Source: Phoronis australis
Lineage: Eukaryota > Phoronida > Phoronidae
Direction: 5' to 3'
DNA length: 64,000 bases
Assembly: GCA_002633005.1 (NCBI GenBank)
Contig: NMRA01000345.1
Coordinates: forward strand, 371,151-435,150
The position numbers and the translations under genes were made by a program. Positions 11,279 to 26,200 of this stretch are shown here, one piece after another. A model generated the notes under the pieces. It had not been told where the DNA came from, did no database searches, and worked only from the letters and a program-made list of their open reading frames with translations. Each line of letters begins with the position of its first letter. Within the stretch, counting starts at the first letter, position 1.

Positions 11279-14200
11279 GTAAGTACAGTATTAGGGAACA
11301 GTACTACTAGTACTCGGGGGGGGGGGGGTCACTTATAATATTGACAAGTTGCATGCAGGCGTGTACCAAAAAGGGCAGGTAGGCGGTATTTTTTCAGCAA
11401 GTTTTGCCAGACCATCGCCATTCCTGTTACCTATGTGTATCCCTCCATTAAATCCCCTAAACGTAGATGCCACAGACACAGTGTGTACTTCATGACACCT
11501 CACTCAATTGTCGCACCACATACGCAAAATTCCTTCTTCCCTTCCTCTCATGCATCATTGCACTTTGTGCACTTTGCACTACACCCTCACACTTAGCCAG
11601 CCAGCTAGCTGTATTAAGACTATCGTCAGGTAGATACCACTATGTGTTTATCTTCCATAGACCCCGAGATTGCACATAGCCAGGGTAGTTCTGCTTGACA
11701 CCTCGCCGTGAAACTTGTATCAACGTGTAAAGCTGAAGACCAGATAGGGAGCATGCAAAATCTGGAAATCAACCGACACTCACCTTGCCCTTTACAGTCG
11801 TTTAAGTGAAAAACAATGCAACAAACGTCATTTTCTTGCGTAACTCTCCACCTTTTGTAACCATGAAAATTATGTCGTCATTTTAAAAACGGTAGGCTTG
11901 TGTCACACGCATGCACCACTTACTAAAATTTTGCGACATTCGCAGCACCAGAAAATTTGCTGTGAAATTTGGTTTGCTGGCATTTAAATACTGAAAATCT
12001 GTAACGAAGTAAAACCATTTTCAAAAATTTGTGGTGACATGCACGCAACCTCGTGAAAGACGAACAATTAAATGAAGAATCGGTGAAACAAGAAACTGGC
12101 CAATACGTGACGCAATATTTTGAGGCGCCGAAAGCTAACGCAAAAGATTGCTCCACTACTTTAGGTGCAAAATAACGATAGAACGCCAATTTTTGCAACA
12201 CCGGTAAATAGTTTAGATTACTCAAGGAAGGGTGTAGTTTTTAGTGACACTAACTGTGTGTCAGATTTTATCTGGTGATTTTTTTACCCACATCGGCGCA
12301 AAGCTGTATACTTAATATACAGCTTTGTACCAAGGCTACCTCACACTACACGCTTGTACATACACGTCTCTCCATTGCACTTTTAATTTTGTAACATGCG
12401 CCACCTAAGGATACTAGACTTCGAGTGTGTAGTGTTTCAAGAGAGAGATAGAGGCCCACGCGGGTACCAATAGGCCCCTAAATTTCATTGCAAAAGGGGG
12501 TGAGGCAGAAAAGTCAACTCCACAGAAGGAGTGAGAATTAGTAGACCTGGCACCAGCAATAGGGTGCCTCTCGGTAATTCTTGACACATGCAGGCACCTT
12601 GTCAATATGAGTGACCTCCCGGGTTCTAGTACGTTTTTGATGTTGAATATTAAATTCAGATCCATGCTAATTGTGTTATCTTAGAGGTGCAGTTAATTAC
12701 TGTTCCCCGGGTGGAACTTTTTAATTTCTTTTAAGGTAAATTGTAAAAACAACATATTTAACATTTGTAATTGTTTGTGTGGTTTGAGAAAAACAAGGCA
12801 AGTTGTGGAGAGAAGGAAACACTGTTTTAAACACTCTTAAATACTTCCAGCTTTTAAAACACAAACACTCTTTGAGTTCTCCTATTCATCAACAAACTGT
12901 TGGCCTTTTTACTGTTAACGCAATGCCTATTCCAGAAGTCATTCTAATACTGCAAACACTTATAACCCAAACCAAATGATTTGTAATAGGGCAAGCTGAC
13001 AGTGACTGAGTGGTCGCCCACGGTGAATGGACTGATACTATGTGGAGATGATAAAGGCAATGTGTTGAGTTGGGAGCCATCTTCAGGATATGCAAAGTAC
13101 TACAAGCCTGAGAATGGCGTCTTATTCTGCTTGGCTAATTCACCTCATCAGAAGAGTGTTGTAGTAGTAGGGTAAGGTCAGATATCTGTATGTAAAAATG
13201 GCTTGCAAAGTGAATGAAATGTACTTTTTGTTCATCTTGGGTATTAGTGTCTTTGCCTTTTGAAGCAGAACTTTTGTCCTTTTAGGGGAAATTCCTACCA
13301 GTCCCAATCTCAGGGTTCCACTTTAAGTAATCAAGGGTACTGTTGAACTTGACATAAAAAGGGAATATCTAATCAAATTAACAAACCCGTCCGCTTGATT
13401 GCTCTGCACTGACTTAATTATTTCATCAAAATTTTTGTTTTGAATTTAAGATTTTCCTGGCCTTTCTTCATTGCCTTGAACCATTCTTTTCAGTTACAAG
13501 TCTGGCCTAATACTCGTCCTGGACTTTTCCACAGAGGGCGCTGTGCTTCATCGACTAAGGGGTCATGAGGATGAGGTACACTGCGTCACGTGGTTCCCTC
13601 TACCTGAAGCAGAATGGGTTGCATTAGCTGGTATGCACTTTGCTACTGATGGTTTGGGTGTTGATTTTTCCTGATATAACACAAGCCTATGTTTATTGAG
13701 TATTGGAGAAGTTGCAGTTTTGTTTTTCTGCATAATTGGTGATTAATTATTTTTTACCAGCACAACATTCTTTTTGTTGAAAAACTTGTCACTGTGTTTT
13801 GAATGTCATAAATACATAAAAGTAATATGGCTTAAAATGATTTTTGCACACCCATGTGGAGAGGGCCTTGTTTCAACAAAGCCCATCAATACATAAATGA
13901 ATTTTTGCTTACAATCTGTATGAATGTTGTTCTGGTATTGGTACTGTAGTCAAGAGAAAACTAGTGAACTACACATTTCTTCAACTGCACCTCCGGGGTT
14001 TCGGAAAGTCAATGGAAAGCTCATTTTAAAGTTTACATAAATTATTCATATCTAGGATACAAAGTAAAAGATAGCCACTTTAAGTAGGATTTTCATATTC
14101 AATGCTAGGCAATTCAGAGGATGTTCCCAATTCATGTGGAGGCTTTCTGGTGGCCTCTGGTAGTCGCGACCGAACAATCCGCCTCTGGAGTACATCCAAA

Positions 14201-17200
14201 GGCAGGTGTGTACAAACGCAAAAGATCCCGACTAACACGGGTCAGCGACGGCCACGCCACGAGGACAACTCACGCCAACGACTGTGGCTGACTATGACGT
14301 GGGCAGACGTGGAAGGTCGTTTAGTGTCATCCTCCAACAGGTAGGCGTGAGACATCATTTTAGCCTTGATTTAGGTGCTGAACACTGAAGCAGGGCAGTA
14401 TGCAGATGTACCCAAAGATGTGAAATTTTTATGACTTGGCAGATTGTACACGAATTCCATAGTATATGTCACTGTGCTGTCCTGGATGATCTTTGGTGAA
14501 ATCTACTTGTGGAAGTGCTGTACATGTATTTATCAATTACACAATTTTTAATTTATTTAAAGCAGAATTTCGCCCAATTTAGTTCGCTAAGAACGAAAAT
14601 TGAGTAGGGCCTTTCTGTCTTCAAAAGTCAGTTGGCCTTTTATCTCTTACTCTCAGTGATAGTATTCTTTTTCATTAATAACATCGAAACTGTTTGTTAT
14701 GAAAAAATTGCTTCGGAGTTCATTGGAGTTGGCCTACCCTAAAATTGCGAATTTGAAAGTGGCACTTTCAAAATAATAATACAGCAGGGCTGCTTCCAAT
14801 GTCATCAGTTTTTAATTCTTGATAACAATGAAGAATGAAACTGATTTTTATGGAAGATATTCTTAACTTGCATCGAACCATGCCACTATGCACAGGTTTT
14901 ATGTAAATCTCTGATACCGCTACACCAGTGCGTTGTTTCTATGCCATTCCTCATTTTTGTGTGTCTCGGCAGTGCATGCATCCAGTCCTAATGATTGCCA
15001 TTCTTAAATTTTAGATTTTGAAAATGGTGGACATTCTTGACGAAACACATTCGTATTGAAACACTTCCGTACAGTTCAACATTTGCAATTGTTTTTTAAA
15101 TTGGTTCTTGGGTTTTTGAGGGGATTATTGAATTCATGTGAACTAACACCTACGTTAAACTTAGCACCCATACCTAAATTATTGGAAATTTCATTTTTAG
15201 TGGACATGTGTTGTTACACTCGGTTTACCACCCACACCTTGATTCTTTAGTTTCTTGGTTTAAATTCCCTGAGGGTTTACCCTTTTAGATATTGTAGATT
15301 CAGGGACACGTTTTTACACAATTTCTGTTTTCAGTGGCGAACTCTTGCTATGGGACTTCAAGAAGGATGGTAAGCAAAAGTGGGAGACCTTCAATGCCTA
15401 CAAGTCTCACATCAGAATCGTGTTCAACATATCCAGGTGTGGTAATACGCTGTGCACGATCTCCATGGACCGCCAGGTAGGCATAAGTCATTCACTTGGG
15501 GATGGAATTCATGGATTTTGTTTGTTGGAGCTGCTCATCAGGCACTCTCAGGCTTTGTGGTTGCATCTCACCTGTCCAGTTTTTTGCTTGAAGGAAAATA
15601 TAGAGTGTCCCCCATGCTGTGTGATGGTCATTTCCTTCTCTTGGGCCCAATATGTCGTGCACAGGCTCACCTCGTGAAGCAGACGAACACAGTTGGACTT
15701 TTCTAATATTTGCCGAACAATTCCGGTTTTTGTTTACTTCCTGCAGTAATTGGAGTGTGTGCCTGGATTTGGTGTGGCAACTTCCTAGAAACACTTGATT
15801 TTTACCGGGTCGCCAAACAAAATCTGAGGCCGCATTGGGACTTGCAAGTCGTAGTCAAGCCCTGGAATACATTCAGATGAGGCAGTAGTTTACCAGCAGA
15901 TTGACAAACAAGATGCACTGGTTTAAGTGTTGGTCTCAGTGCAACTTGGTGGAAGTTTGCGCCAATTGTCAGGGTCAAGCAAGATACACCTGTGCTATGT
16001 CAGCTGCCCATTTGAGCACCACCTGTTGTCAAGGCAGAAGTGATCATCTCACCTTTGCTTGTTCAGAGGTGTCAAGGGCATTCTTCTTAATATTGTGACA
16101 TTTTTATGGACAGCAAAAACTAATGCAGGCTCCTAAATCATATTTTATTAGAATTCGAATCATCTAATCCAGAGTCAAAGAAAGGTCACCGTCGGTGTAA
16201 TGGCAGTTGGTTCAGGTTAGATACTACCTTTCTAAGATAAACTGATTGTCTGCCTGCTTAAAAAGCTACAACGTTAAATGATCTCTGCACATTACATATA
16301 TCTGCCTCCACTGTCTATGCTGCATGAGATAACTGCTTTTCCGCACTTGTTTGTGTATACAATGTCTTATGCTGTCTGTAAAAAGGAACAGGTGGTTTGT
16401 GATAGATAGAACCCAAATGCCTTGATGAGGGTTTTTGCAAAGGACATCCAAGCGGTTGCTGAGACATGACATCTTGCTTCAATGTCTGTTTGCTCCATAA
16501 AAGTCTGTCGTGTTGAGCTAGCCATTGACAAACTTTATGTATGAAATTGAGTGTGCAACGGCCACTTTTGTATCTTTGATTTTTCTATGATTATTTTTAT
16601 TATATTGTCTGTCGCAATGCCAATTTTTACTGCATTGCCAAGGGTTCTGCTGATAAATAATTGTTGTTTAGCTTGTGTCTGCTTCCATTCAGATCGGCAT
16701 CTGGAATCTGGACTCTCTGTTGTGTGATCACTTAGTACCATCTCTTGGAGGGTTTGCGTACTGCATCGCTGTGTCCAGCCTACACCCTGGTGAGTTCTGT
16801 CTGTTAAATGTTGTTAGCGTGGACATGTAATGTGAACTATCGCAGTTCATGATATGTGTCGCCAGTGTACAAATACTTGTGCTCACTATATTATAAAAAT
16901 GCATTATTAATTTTAAACAGATGTATGAATTGTCAAACTGAAAACACTTTATAGTATATGTTATTAGTTATTGTTCAAAGTGATCTATGTAATCATTTAG
17001 CAGCACGGTTGTCATAGTGATCACTCCATGCTATATTAAGCTGCTTGTTACTTTCATTGGAATATTCATCAACCTTGGGCTCGAAACAAAACATCCTTTT
17101 CAGTATTTTCCTGTTGCTTGTCTCATTTCATAGCATATTTTGTCTTCAGCACATTTGTATGTTTAGACAAACTCGCTATCGGGGTCGGTGATGATATGAT

Positions 17201-20200
17201 CAGAGTGTGGGATGTGAGCAACCTCGAGCGACCTTATGAAGCAGACGTCATCTGGCAGGGGGTCAAGGGAAAGGTCACATGTGTAAGTATACTGATGGTT
17301 TAATGACTTGGTTAGGCCTAGTCCCTATGATGTGTTGTGGGTTCCACAAAACTGAACTCTCTAATTGCTCTTGCTTTTTGTATGTTGTTCCTGATTTGGT
17401 GTTATTTTTGAATGCTTTATTCATCTGACTCAAATTTGCAGTCTTGCATCAGACATTTAACATAGGTCTCTGTTGAAAAGATACCCAGTGGAAATACATG
17501 AAAAATATGTTCCGAGAATGTGCCCCGCACATTTATTTAGGAAAATTTTCAGGTTTGAACCGTAAATCATTCTCTCTTTTAGAGGAAATTGAAAATTTGA
17601 AGTAAAACTGAATTTACGATATTTCATTAACAAGTGGTTTCTGTTACAATCTGTTATTGAAAAGAGTCTCCTGGGAATTCTTCATGCAAGGGCTGCCGGC
17701 AGTGTTACTACACCTAGGTGCGCATTGGGTACTTCAAGGTTTAGGCCTTGGCGTATAGTGGCTTTTCTGGCCCCGAAAATGCCATCTGCTGAGTATGCAC
17801 TTGTGGTTCCGTCTATGGAAATCTTTTGTAATGAATTGTAAAAGTATCCAGGATGTGCATGTTTTAGTAACTATGTTCTAGAACTGTTATGGAATTGTTA
17901 GCATTCACCTGTTTGATAGCTTGATAAATATTGCTACTGTAAGTATGAACAATGTCAAACAAGTCTTTAGCGAAATATGTCAGTCACAAATGCTTTCCAT
18001 CCTCGGTGCTACCCCAGTACCAAACAGTTATTACTCTGTGTTGTTAAACTAATTTGCAGTTATCCTGGCATCCCACCAATGAAAATATTCTGGCCTATGG
18101 TACTGAAGACGGCAAAGTAGGCGTTCATGATGTCGCCTCCTCCCGGTAAGAAAAATGCAACAAATTGCGGGCCATGGTTAGATTTAATTAACTGCTGTTA
18201 CCGAGTTGTAAGTTGTATAAAGACATCTATAAACGTAATCTGAGTTTGCTCTCAACGAGTTCATTTTTAGTGACCTCATTCACTTAGGTGGAAACATGCC
18301 CGTGCCTTCTGGAAGAGATTTTCCCTCCGCCGTATGTTGCGAGTTTCAGCTTTCCTGCATCAATCTCAAAGTTAAGGCATCAAGGACCTGATATTAATTT
18401 AGAACAAAATTCAAGTTCCAGTTAATGCTTGGCTTGTACAGCTGGTAAGCCATCAACTTTAATGTATTGATGTTAGCTGGGAGGGGTTGCCAAGTGTATC
18501 TTTTAGTAAGATTTATAAACCATCGGTGTCGAAGAGAGTATGGATTTGTTTACATTTTCCTTCGACTTATCACAAACGTCTGATTCTTTGCCAAAATGAT
18601 GTCACTTAAGGACAGCTGAGAACTATTTGCTTTTAATGTATTCAACGTCGTTTCAGACCTGCTCTCATCTCTTCTACCTACCACAAGAAGACTGTCTATG
18701 TTGTTACCTGGGGACCACTGCTACCAGATACAGGCATGTCTTGATGACAGTGTAATGATAATGTATACTTTAGTGCTATTCGTTTTCCCAATTTATTGAC
18801 CAACTTGGTTACTTTACAAATCATGTTTTTGGCCGGTTGGAGCAAGTCTTTGAATGAACAACGTGCATTTATTTGTGTGAAAGTGACGTGTTTCAATTGT
18901 ATTACGAAATTCGGGTTTCAAGAGTAAGAGCTTGCATTCTAAACCTTGGGACTTTATTCTGATCTTTTAGTACACACCTCTTGTTTACTCCATGAGTAAG
19001 GAAGGGAGTATAGCATACGCCTTACATAGCTACATAGAACTGCTGGAAGTCTAACGAGGTTCACAATCTCACTGTCATGTGATACCTATATTGGTAGCTG
19101 TGATTGTCTGCTGCTTGACATTTGATTGAGAGTCATTCATTGTCTGACCCCGATTGCAGATCAAGCAGCAAGTTATGCCACACGTCATGTATTGGCGAGT
19201 TGACATTTCCGGACTTCCAACAAGTCTATGTAGTGATGTAATGGCATATGCAACGCGGCCTTTGTGTTCAGATTGGTTACCGTAGTAAAGTTTATTTTCC
19301 TGACTCGTGTTAGATTGACGAAGCCTTTGTTTTGTGTCTCTAACCTTGAGTTCTTATGATGACGTTAACACAGGCTCGTCCCATTTTGCCGTGTACAGCT
19401 GCGGTGATGGCAGTATATTGTTGCATAACCTGAAGAAGATGGATAAAGAAGCCAAGAACTTGCAAGACTTCCTTCCTGACCAGCACAAGGCAAGTGTGTG
19501 TGAATCTATAGCAACGGGCTAAGTAATTTTAATGCAAGCATGTGCATGCTTTCAAAGGGCCTAGTTTGTACGTTGATACTAATGTAATTATACATTTACA
19601 TTTAAGATGATTTAAAACGCTAAATATACCATCTTGGAAAGCCTGGAGTGAAACGACTTGTTCCAGAATTTCGATCATTGCTTCTGTTAAAACCAAGTTC
19701 AAAGCAAATGGAGACCCTGTTTAGAACTAAATAGGTCTCCACATGTCTCGTGTGGATAATCAAACTGTATGGAGATTCCGGTTAAGTTTGCCTGAAAATT
19801 GAAGTTTTTTAATCAGTCAAAACTGCTTGCAGGAGACGACAAAGATTCGCAGTGAGATATGCTGGAAGCCAGATTTCTCCTTTGTTGCTTTTGGCAACAG
19901 TGATGGGTGAGTGCAATGTGTTCTCTGATGTATTTATGTGGACAATTTGCTAGTTATACTTCAATGGTAAACCATCTACTTTGAACACTTTAATTCTGTT
20001 CTGTTCAATAGACTGATCTCTTTGGCTTATTTCTATGCTCTTTGCTCGCATGACCTTATCTCATGAATCCAGGTCTATGAATGTGTAAATTTGCTTATGA
20101 TTGGAAATGAATCCAGGTCTTTCTGTCTTCTGAGAACCAGTTGGACAGATTTGATGTTGCAATGTGGGACAACATGACACGGTTGATTCTTCAACTACTT

Positions 20201-23200
20201 TTATTAACAGTTACCGTACGGTGAATTTTAGCGATAACCATAGCATCATTAAGCTGATAAGTATGGATTCCAAAATAAGTGAAATAAAAATGGAGGACTA
20301 GCTACTTGTACAAAACTGAGCAAATGACACCAGTAATGATAAAAACATGTAACACTGGCTTGTATGTAGAGTACACAGTCACGTACCTTACAATAGCTTT
20401 CTAATGTAATGTAACAACTCTAAATGTGGGGGGCTGCGTCCAAACCGCGCTCAATAAAATCGCAACTCACAGAAACTTGGTTGCTAACACCAAACAACTA
20501 ATTAAGGCAGAAAACTGTTGGCTAATAATTCATACACAACAAAGAGCATAACTTACATCGCCATCTAGTGGCAAGGAGGCGTATTTCATTGTGTCGTTAC
20601 CCCATCACTCTTGCACACCTACAACCAAAACCATATTGACAAAATATGAACCATTAACCACTTCACAGGGTAGCCAATAGAAAATCACCTGACTGCTAAT
20701 AACGTTTGGTTAACTTAGAGAGGCATACATGCGCGTACAAAGACATACGGAAACAAATGAACAAAAATTTCTTTGTATGTCCGCAGCAAATTTTAGAAGT
20801 TTCCGGTGTATATTTTGTACTTTGCCAGTCACGCACAACTAACTGGTTTTGCTTGTAGTCTTCTAATCTTTAGTCTTTGTGCTGCTTGAAACCAATGCAA
20901 ACTGTTTCGTAATTCTTGTTCATTTGTAGCTATCTCTTGTGTCACTGTTATGTGTAACAAATGTCAAATGTATCTTTTTGTCTTGTTAAGAGTAATACTC
21001 ACATTCTCATAATGTTTTGAAGGAATCAACACATTGTCAGGATGACAACACTAGTTATGTTTCCTTGTGTGTTTTGTTTACAGATCTGTCGAAGTTTACT
21101 CCGCCTCCGACTGGGCCCTTCTCTGTACCATACAAGTCCACAGGAAACTCATCAACTGTCTTCGCTGGCATCCTCAGTACACGGTTTCTAATAGCAACCA
21201 GTCACCTCTCCACTGTTGGCTGGCTATTGGCTCAAATGAGCTTAGCATAGATGTCGTGGATTTGAGTCAAGTACTGCTGTGTAAGTTGATGGAAAAGATT
21301 TATTCATTTTGTGTTTATTTCTAGGATTGTTTAAATGTGTGATTAGGTGGATGATTTGTGTTTCTTTGACTGGTTTTCAAAGTCCCGACAGATGTTTTGG
21401 TAGTTCCATCTGTTGGCCATTTTGTCTGTAGCCGTAGCGCTTTTGGCTGATGAAATGCCGAGCTCTTTGAATCAAGTTGTTAACAGCAGACTTCTGTTTC
21501 GTGAAAAAGTGACTTGATACGTTAGTCAGAATTTGGTCTTAGGTTCCATGCATCTACTTAAGAAAAAATAGTTAAATGTCACTTGTGCAAAAGTGAAAAG
21601 GCTCAGAATAACCAAATAACTGATAGTTAACAAGATTATTTTATATTTAAGTTATTTCCAGCCTGTGATGCTCTCATAGTTATTTGACTAAAACTTTTAT
21701 CAGCAATTCAGAAGTGGGAGTGAAAAATTTCTGTCGTGAGTCACTTTCATGAAACAGGCCTCTGGTACCAAGTGGCAGTTTTTGCCGAACCAGAAATATG
21801 AAAATTGATTGAGGAAAACTATGAGATAAGGTTTATAACTCAAGTGGTCTAAATCAAAAGTTTTTTGTAACAGATACCTAGTATGTTTAATTTGAATAAA
21901 TAAAAATTACTTGTAAAGATGCTTTAAAATATGACTGTAGAGGCACCATGATTCTGTCTTGTTTAAGCTGAGCGACCTGATGGCGATGTGGCCACTATCG
22001 TGACAAGCTCCGTGACCTTGGAAGGTCATCACAACAGGGTCACATGTCTCTGTTGGAGTCCACATGCGGAAGGACATCTGGTGTCAGCTTCGTATGATGG
22101 ATCTGCCCAGGTAGTGAGCATTGGACGATTGGCAAAGGAAGCAAATGTGTTTTAGTTTTTCGCTATCATATCGGGACAAAGATCAGATGGTTGTCAAACT
22201 GCAGTCGGATAGCAGCAGGAAGCTGGTATTGCGAGAAAGCATGCCTGTCTTATGATGCAGTTTGGTTTTGAGGGTATTATTCTGAAAAGTGAGGGCAAGC
22301 TGGTGTATTGAAAACCATTTCCAACCTTCAACCTGTGAATTGCAACTGTATTCACTGTAACTTCAGCATGTATTACAAGCGGATTTCACGTAGTTCATCA
22401 AAATGGTCTTGACTGTTTTAATTTTATTCTTCTGATTCATCAAACTTCAACTTGTTAAGGTTATTTAGGACTATAGAAAGCATCCAAATTTAACTAACTT
22501 TGGACTATCATATATCAGAAATAGCTGATGGAATTTATATAAAACTTTCAGATACCATACTTTATGTGATGTGCTACAAAGCATTGAAGGATTTTCTTAA
22601 ACTGTTAACTTTTACAAGAATGGCTATCAAAACATGGGGTTTGCGATTTTTCTTAAAAATTTAAAAATTGTTATTGAAAAATTAAAATTTGCATTAAATG
22701 AAAAAATGATCATATAGAAGACAGTAGCAGCGCTTTTTGGTATTTCATCTCGACAATCAGTATCAAAGAAATTTGGTCATGCTATTGATGCGGTTGTCTT
22801 TCAATGAAATCATTGTACCTTAGTTTCTTTCTTGCTAAATTTTACTAAAAACATGGTCATGCGATGCAGTCAATGGCAGACTGGTATCGAGTCAAAAATC
22901 AAATTCTACAGGTATTTTACTTTTAGAAAATACATTTATTTACTTATCGCGAGTTAACTTCTAAATGTTTTGTTGATATTTGGCTAATGTCAAGTGTTGT
23001 GTGGTGGTAAGTAATACATGTCAACACGGTGACATTTTGGTGTATGGAATAATATCTTCTTAAATGTCTTGGTGGACAATACTTATCATTTTAACTTGAA
23101 TCATACTGTTATATTTCAGGTATGGGATGTGGTCAATAAGAGACCGTTGGCCAACTTTCGAGGTCACAGCGGTCGCGTCTTGGGAGTTCAGTGGAGTTTG

Positions 23201-26200
23201 ACTGATCCCGACCTTGTGTACAGCTGTGGCGATGATTTCACAGTGCGCTCTTGGAAGATCTCGAAACAAGAACATATCCTTCCAAAGAAAGGTTTTGTGA
23301 ACGAATTTCTGTTAGAAAATGCTAGCATTAGGCTGCCTCTAGTGTACTTTCCATTTGTAAAGATTCATGCACGCACCCAGCCTTTAATATTGGGGGCTCA
23401 AATTTCCGACGATGTGGACCTTTTACCGACAAAAAAGCCGAAGGATTAAAAAAAATGGGATACCACATCCAGGGCTGTGAATTGTGCGTTTGCATCTTTT
23501 TAGTAGACTTTTTGTCTTGTTTTATCGGACTTTTTGTTTCTCTGGGACAGACCTTTTTGTCCACTTCGCCAAATGGGGGGCCCATTCCAGCCCCCCGAGC
23601 CCCCCCTGTGTGCGCGCATGAGATTGCCATTACATCGCTTCATAGAACTGCCGCAAGTATGGCGATGCTTGCAATCTCGCCATTACATGACTCACGTGAT
23701 TGGCTGCTGCTTGACCTTTGATCGGGATCAGACAATGAATGACCAGGATCGAAGGTCAAGCAGCAGCCAAACCCACCAATAGACTGGCCCGTCACATGAG
23801 ATTGCGAACCTTGCCAGATGTCTGGTAGTTCTATTTAGCTATGTAATAGCATACACTTTACGTAGAGTGTATACTAGAGGTATGTTCTAAATATGCTCCA
23901 GTGGCTCCTCCCAAGGGCAAAAATCCCTTCTTTGTTATTAACTAAGGGTCAAGTTGTAACCAATTGTGTAGTGGTCAATGGTCTATATCAAAAGTTACGT
24001 TTTTTTGTCTGACATGGACTTTATTGCACCTTTCAGTTTACTCAACTGATGTTTTGTTTTCTGATTTTAAGTCAGCCACCATCTTATTTGCAGAATATTC
24101 TGATGACCGCCAATCTTGTAACGGTTTTTTGTATTTTATGACGAAACACTCAGTAGCTGTAAATTTACTTCTGTTGATTACTTTAATGTTGCTTTACTTA
24201 TTTTAGAACGGCACAAGAGAAACCGAGGACAGCAAAAACCCAAGCAATCACCCACACAAATAGAACCCAGGTGGGTTTGAAGAGACCGTTGTTAAACTTG
24301 AACAATTTTGCAAAAGTTTAAAACATGCACCTTTTGCCTGGTGACATATGAAAGTCGATGTCTTGCTGCACTTATTTGGTAGTTGTCAGGCTGATTTCTA
24401 AATTTTGTGGTCCAAAGTCATCATTGCATATGTTGTCTCTCATTGCCTTTTCTGAGTTGACTATCCCAACACCCCCTGTTGGCAATTTTAGTTTTCAACA
24501 ATGTTTTCCTTGTCTGTTGATTATTTTCATAATGAATGGCTTGTCTATTTTTAATGAAGTGGCTGGGGAACCAGTTGATTATTGGAAAGATTGGAACACT
24601 GTAACGGTTATGGTCGGATATAACATGCCGGCATTTTGCAAACCAGTTTTCTCCACTGAATAACGGGCATCAAACTGGTTCTCAAAATACGGGAACGTTA
24701 TACTGTTTGACTATTGCCCACCGTAACATCCCCTGTTGACCTTTTTAGTTATTAATAACACGTTGGTTATCCTTCATTATTGTCAATATGGCGTGACGGA
24801 TTTTTTGATGGACTAGGACATAGAGGGGCTTAACATCATTTCTAAAAGTTATTGGTCTATTTACACCAACCCCTAACCTATTTTCATTGGCATTGTTTTT
24901 TGACTGTGGTTGGAGAGATGACCGACTGAAATGCCGTGCCATTGTATATATAAGGCTAGAGGTTGATATAAACTGATTAATAGAACTTAGAAATAACGTT
25001 ACCACATCACCACCTCAAAGTTGTTTTAGGAAGACAGGTGTATGGCTGGAATGCGCAGTCGTGGACACATTCCAACATAATTCTTGTAAGGTATGCTGTG
25101 TAAATTAGCATGCTCTCAATGTTATACGAAATCAATGTGATTTTTACAGTCACGATAATTCAGCAGTCTCTGGGTCGGGAGAAATTGAGGAGTTGAAGAA
25201 AATGTTGGAGACAAAGAAGAGAGAACTTATGTTAGCGCAAGGTGGTGCTGTTAGCCAGGAACACTCGACAGAGACACCTGTTGAAGAGTCTGCAGTGGCT
25301 GCATCTGGTATGATTTTAGAAGTTAATTGTTGGTTGTTTATGCTTGTGAAGACCTCAAAGTTGACAAACGTTTGTTGTAGCTTATCTAGGCTGGCGTAAG
25401 CCCAACTTTGATGATAGGTCCTGGGTATAGGCCCCCTTTACGCGGATGCCTTGTTGTCTGTAGTGTTTGTGCAAACCTGCCTCGCAAAAAAGATCTTAAT
25501 TGTGTAAAGCAAGGTGTCGTTCATGGTTTAAGTCATCGGGAAGTGCACCTCAGTTCATTCAGTACATTTCATGTGAAACTCGTGGGGTTAGGGAGGCTTC
25601 ACACACTCCGCAGCATTGTCCACGTCTAATTGTCGTGCAGCAGTTATTGCGTCACATGTGGGGAATAAGTTTGGACTACACTGACTGTGTCTCCCACAAA
25701 TAATTTTTGCCCCGTACGGCCAAAGCCGCACTGTGTGCGGAGGGTGTGCATTCGATTGCCCACTTCTCGCAGTATGTTCGCCTTTGCGTACGTGTTGGTC
25801 ATGTTCACAGAATCCATAATGTGTAAAAATTAAAACGGATTTCGTTCAGATTAGAATAACTATTATATTTGCTATTTAATTAGCATTTAGAATCTCTGTT
25901 GGTATATCTGAATCCGTGGTCAAAACATAAATTTCCGTGCGACCTCTTTGATTTTTCATGATATTTAATGAAACAAGATGTTTAAGTCATCGGTGATCGC
26001 CTGCCTCCTTCTTGTGAGCAAACTTTGGAATTGTAACACATTCATTTGGTAAATAGACTTGTGTTGACAGATCTCAAGCAACTTTTATCGAAAATTTTCA
26101 GGTGAACAGCTCAGTAATACGATCGCCGAACTTCAGAACGGAGTGACAGAAAGTTCACTGTTAGACAGAGCACCCATTGTCCAAAGTATTCTGGGATTTG

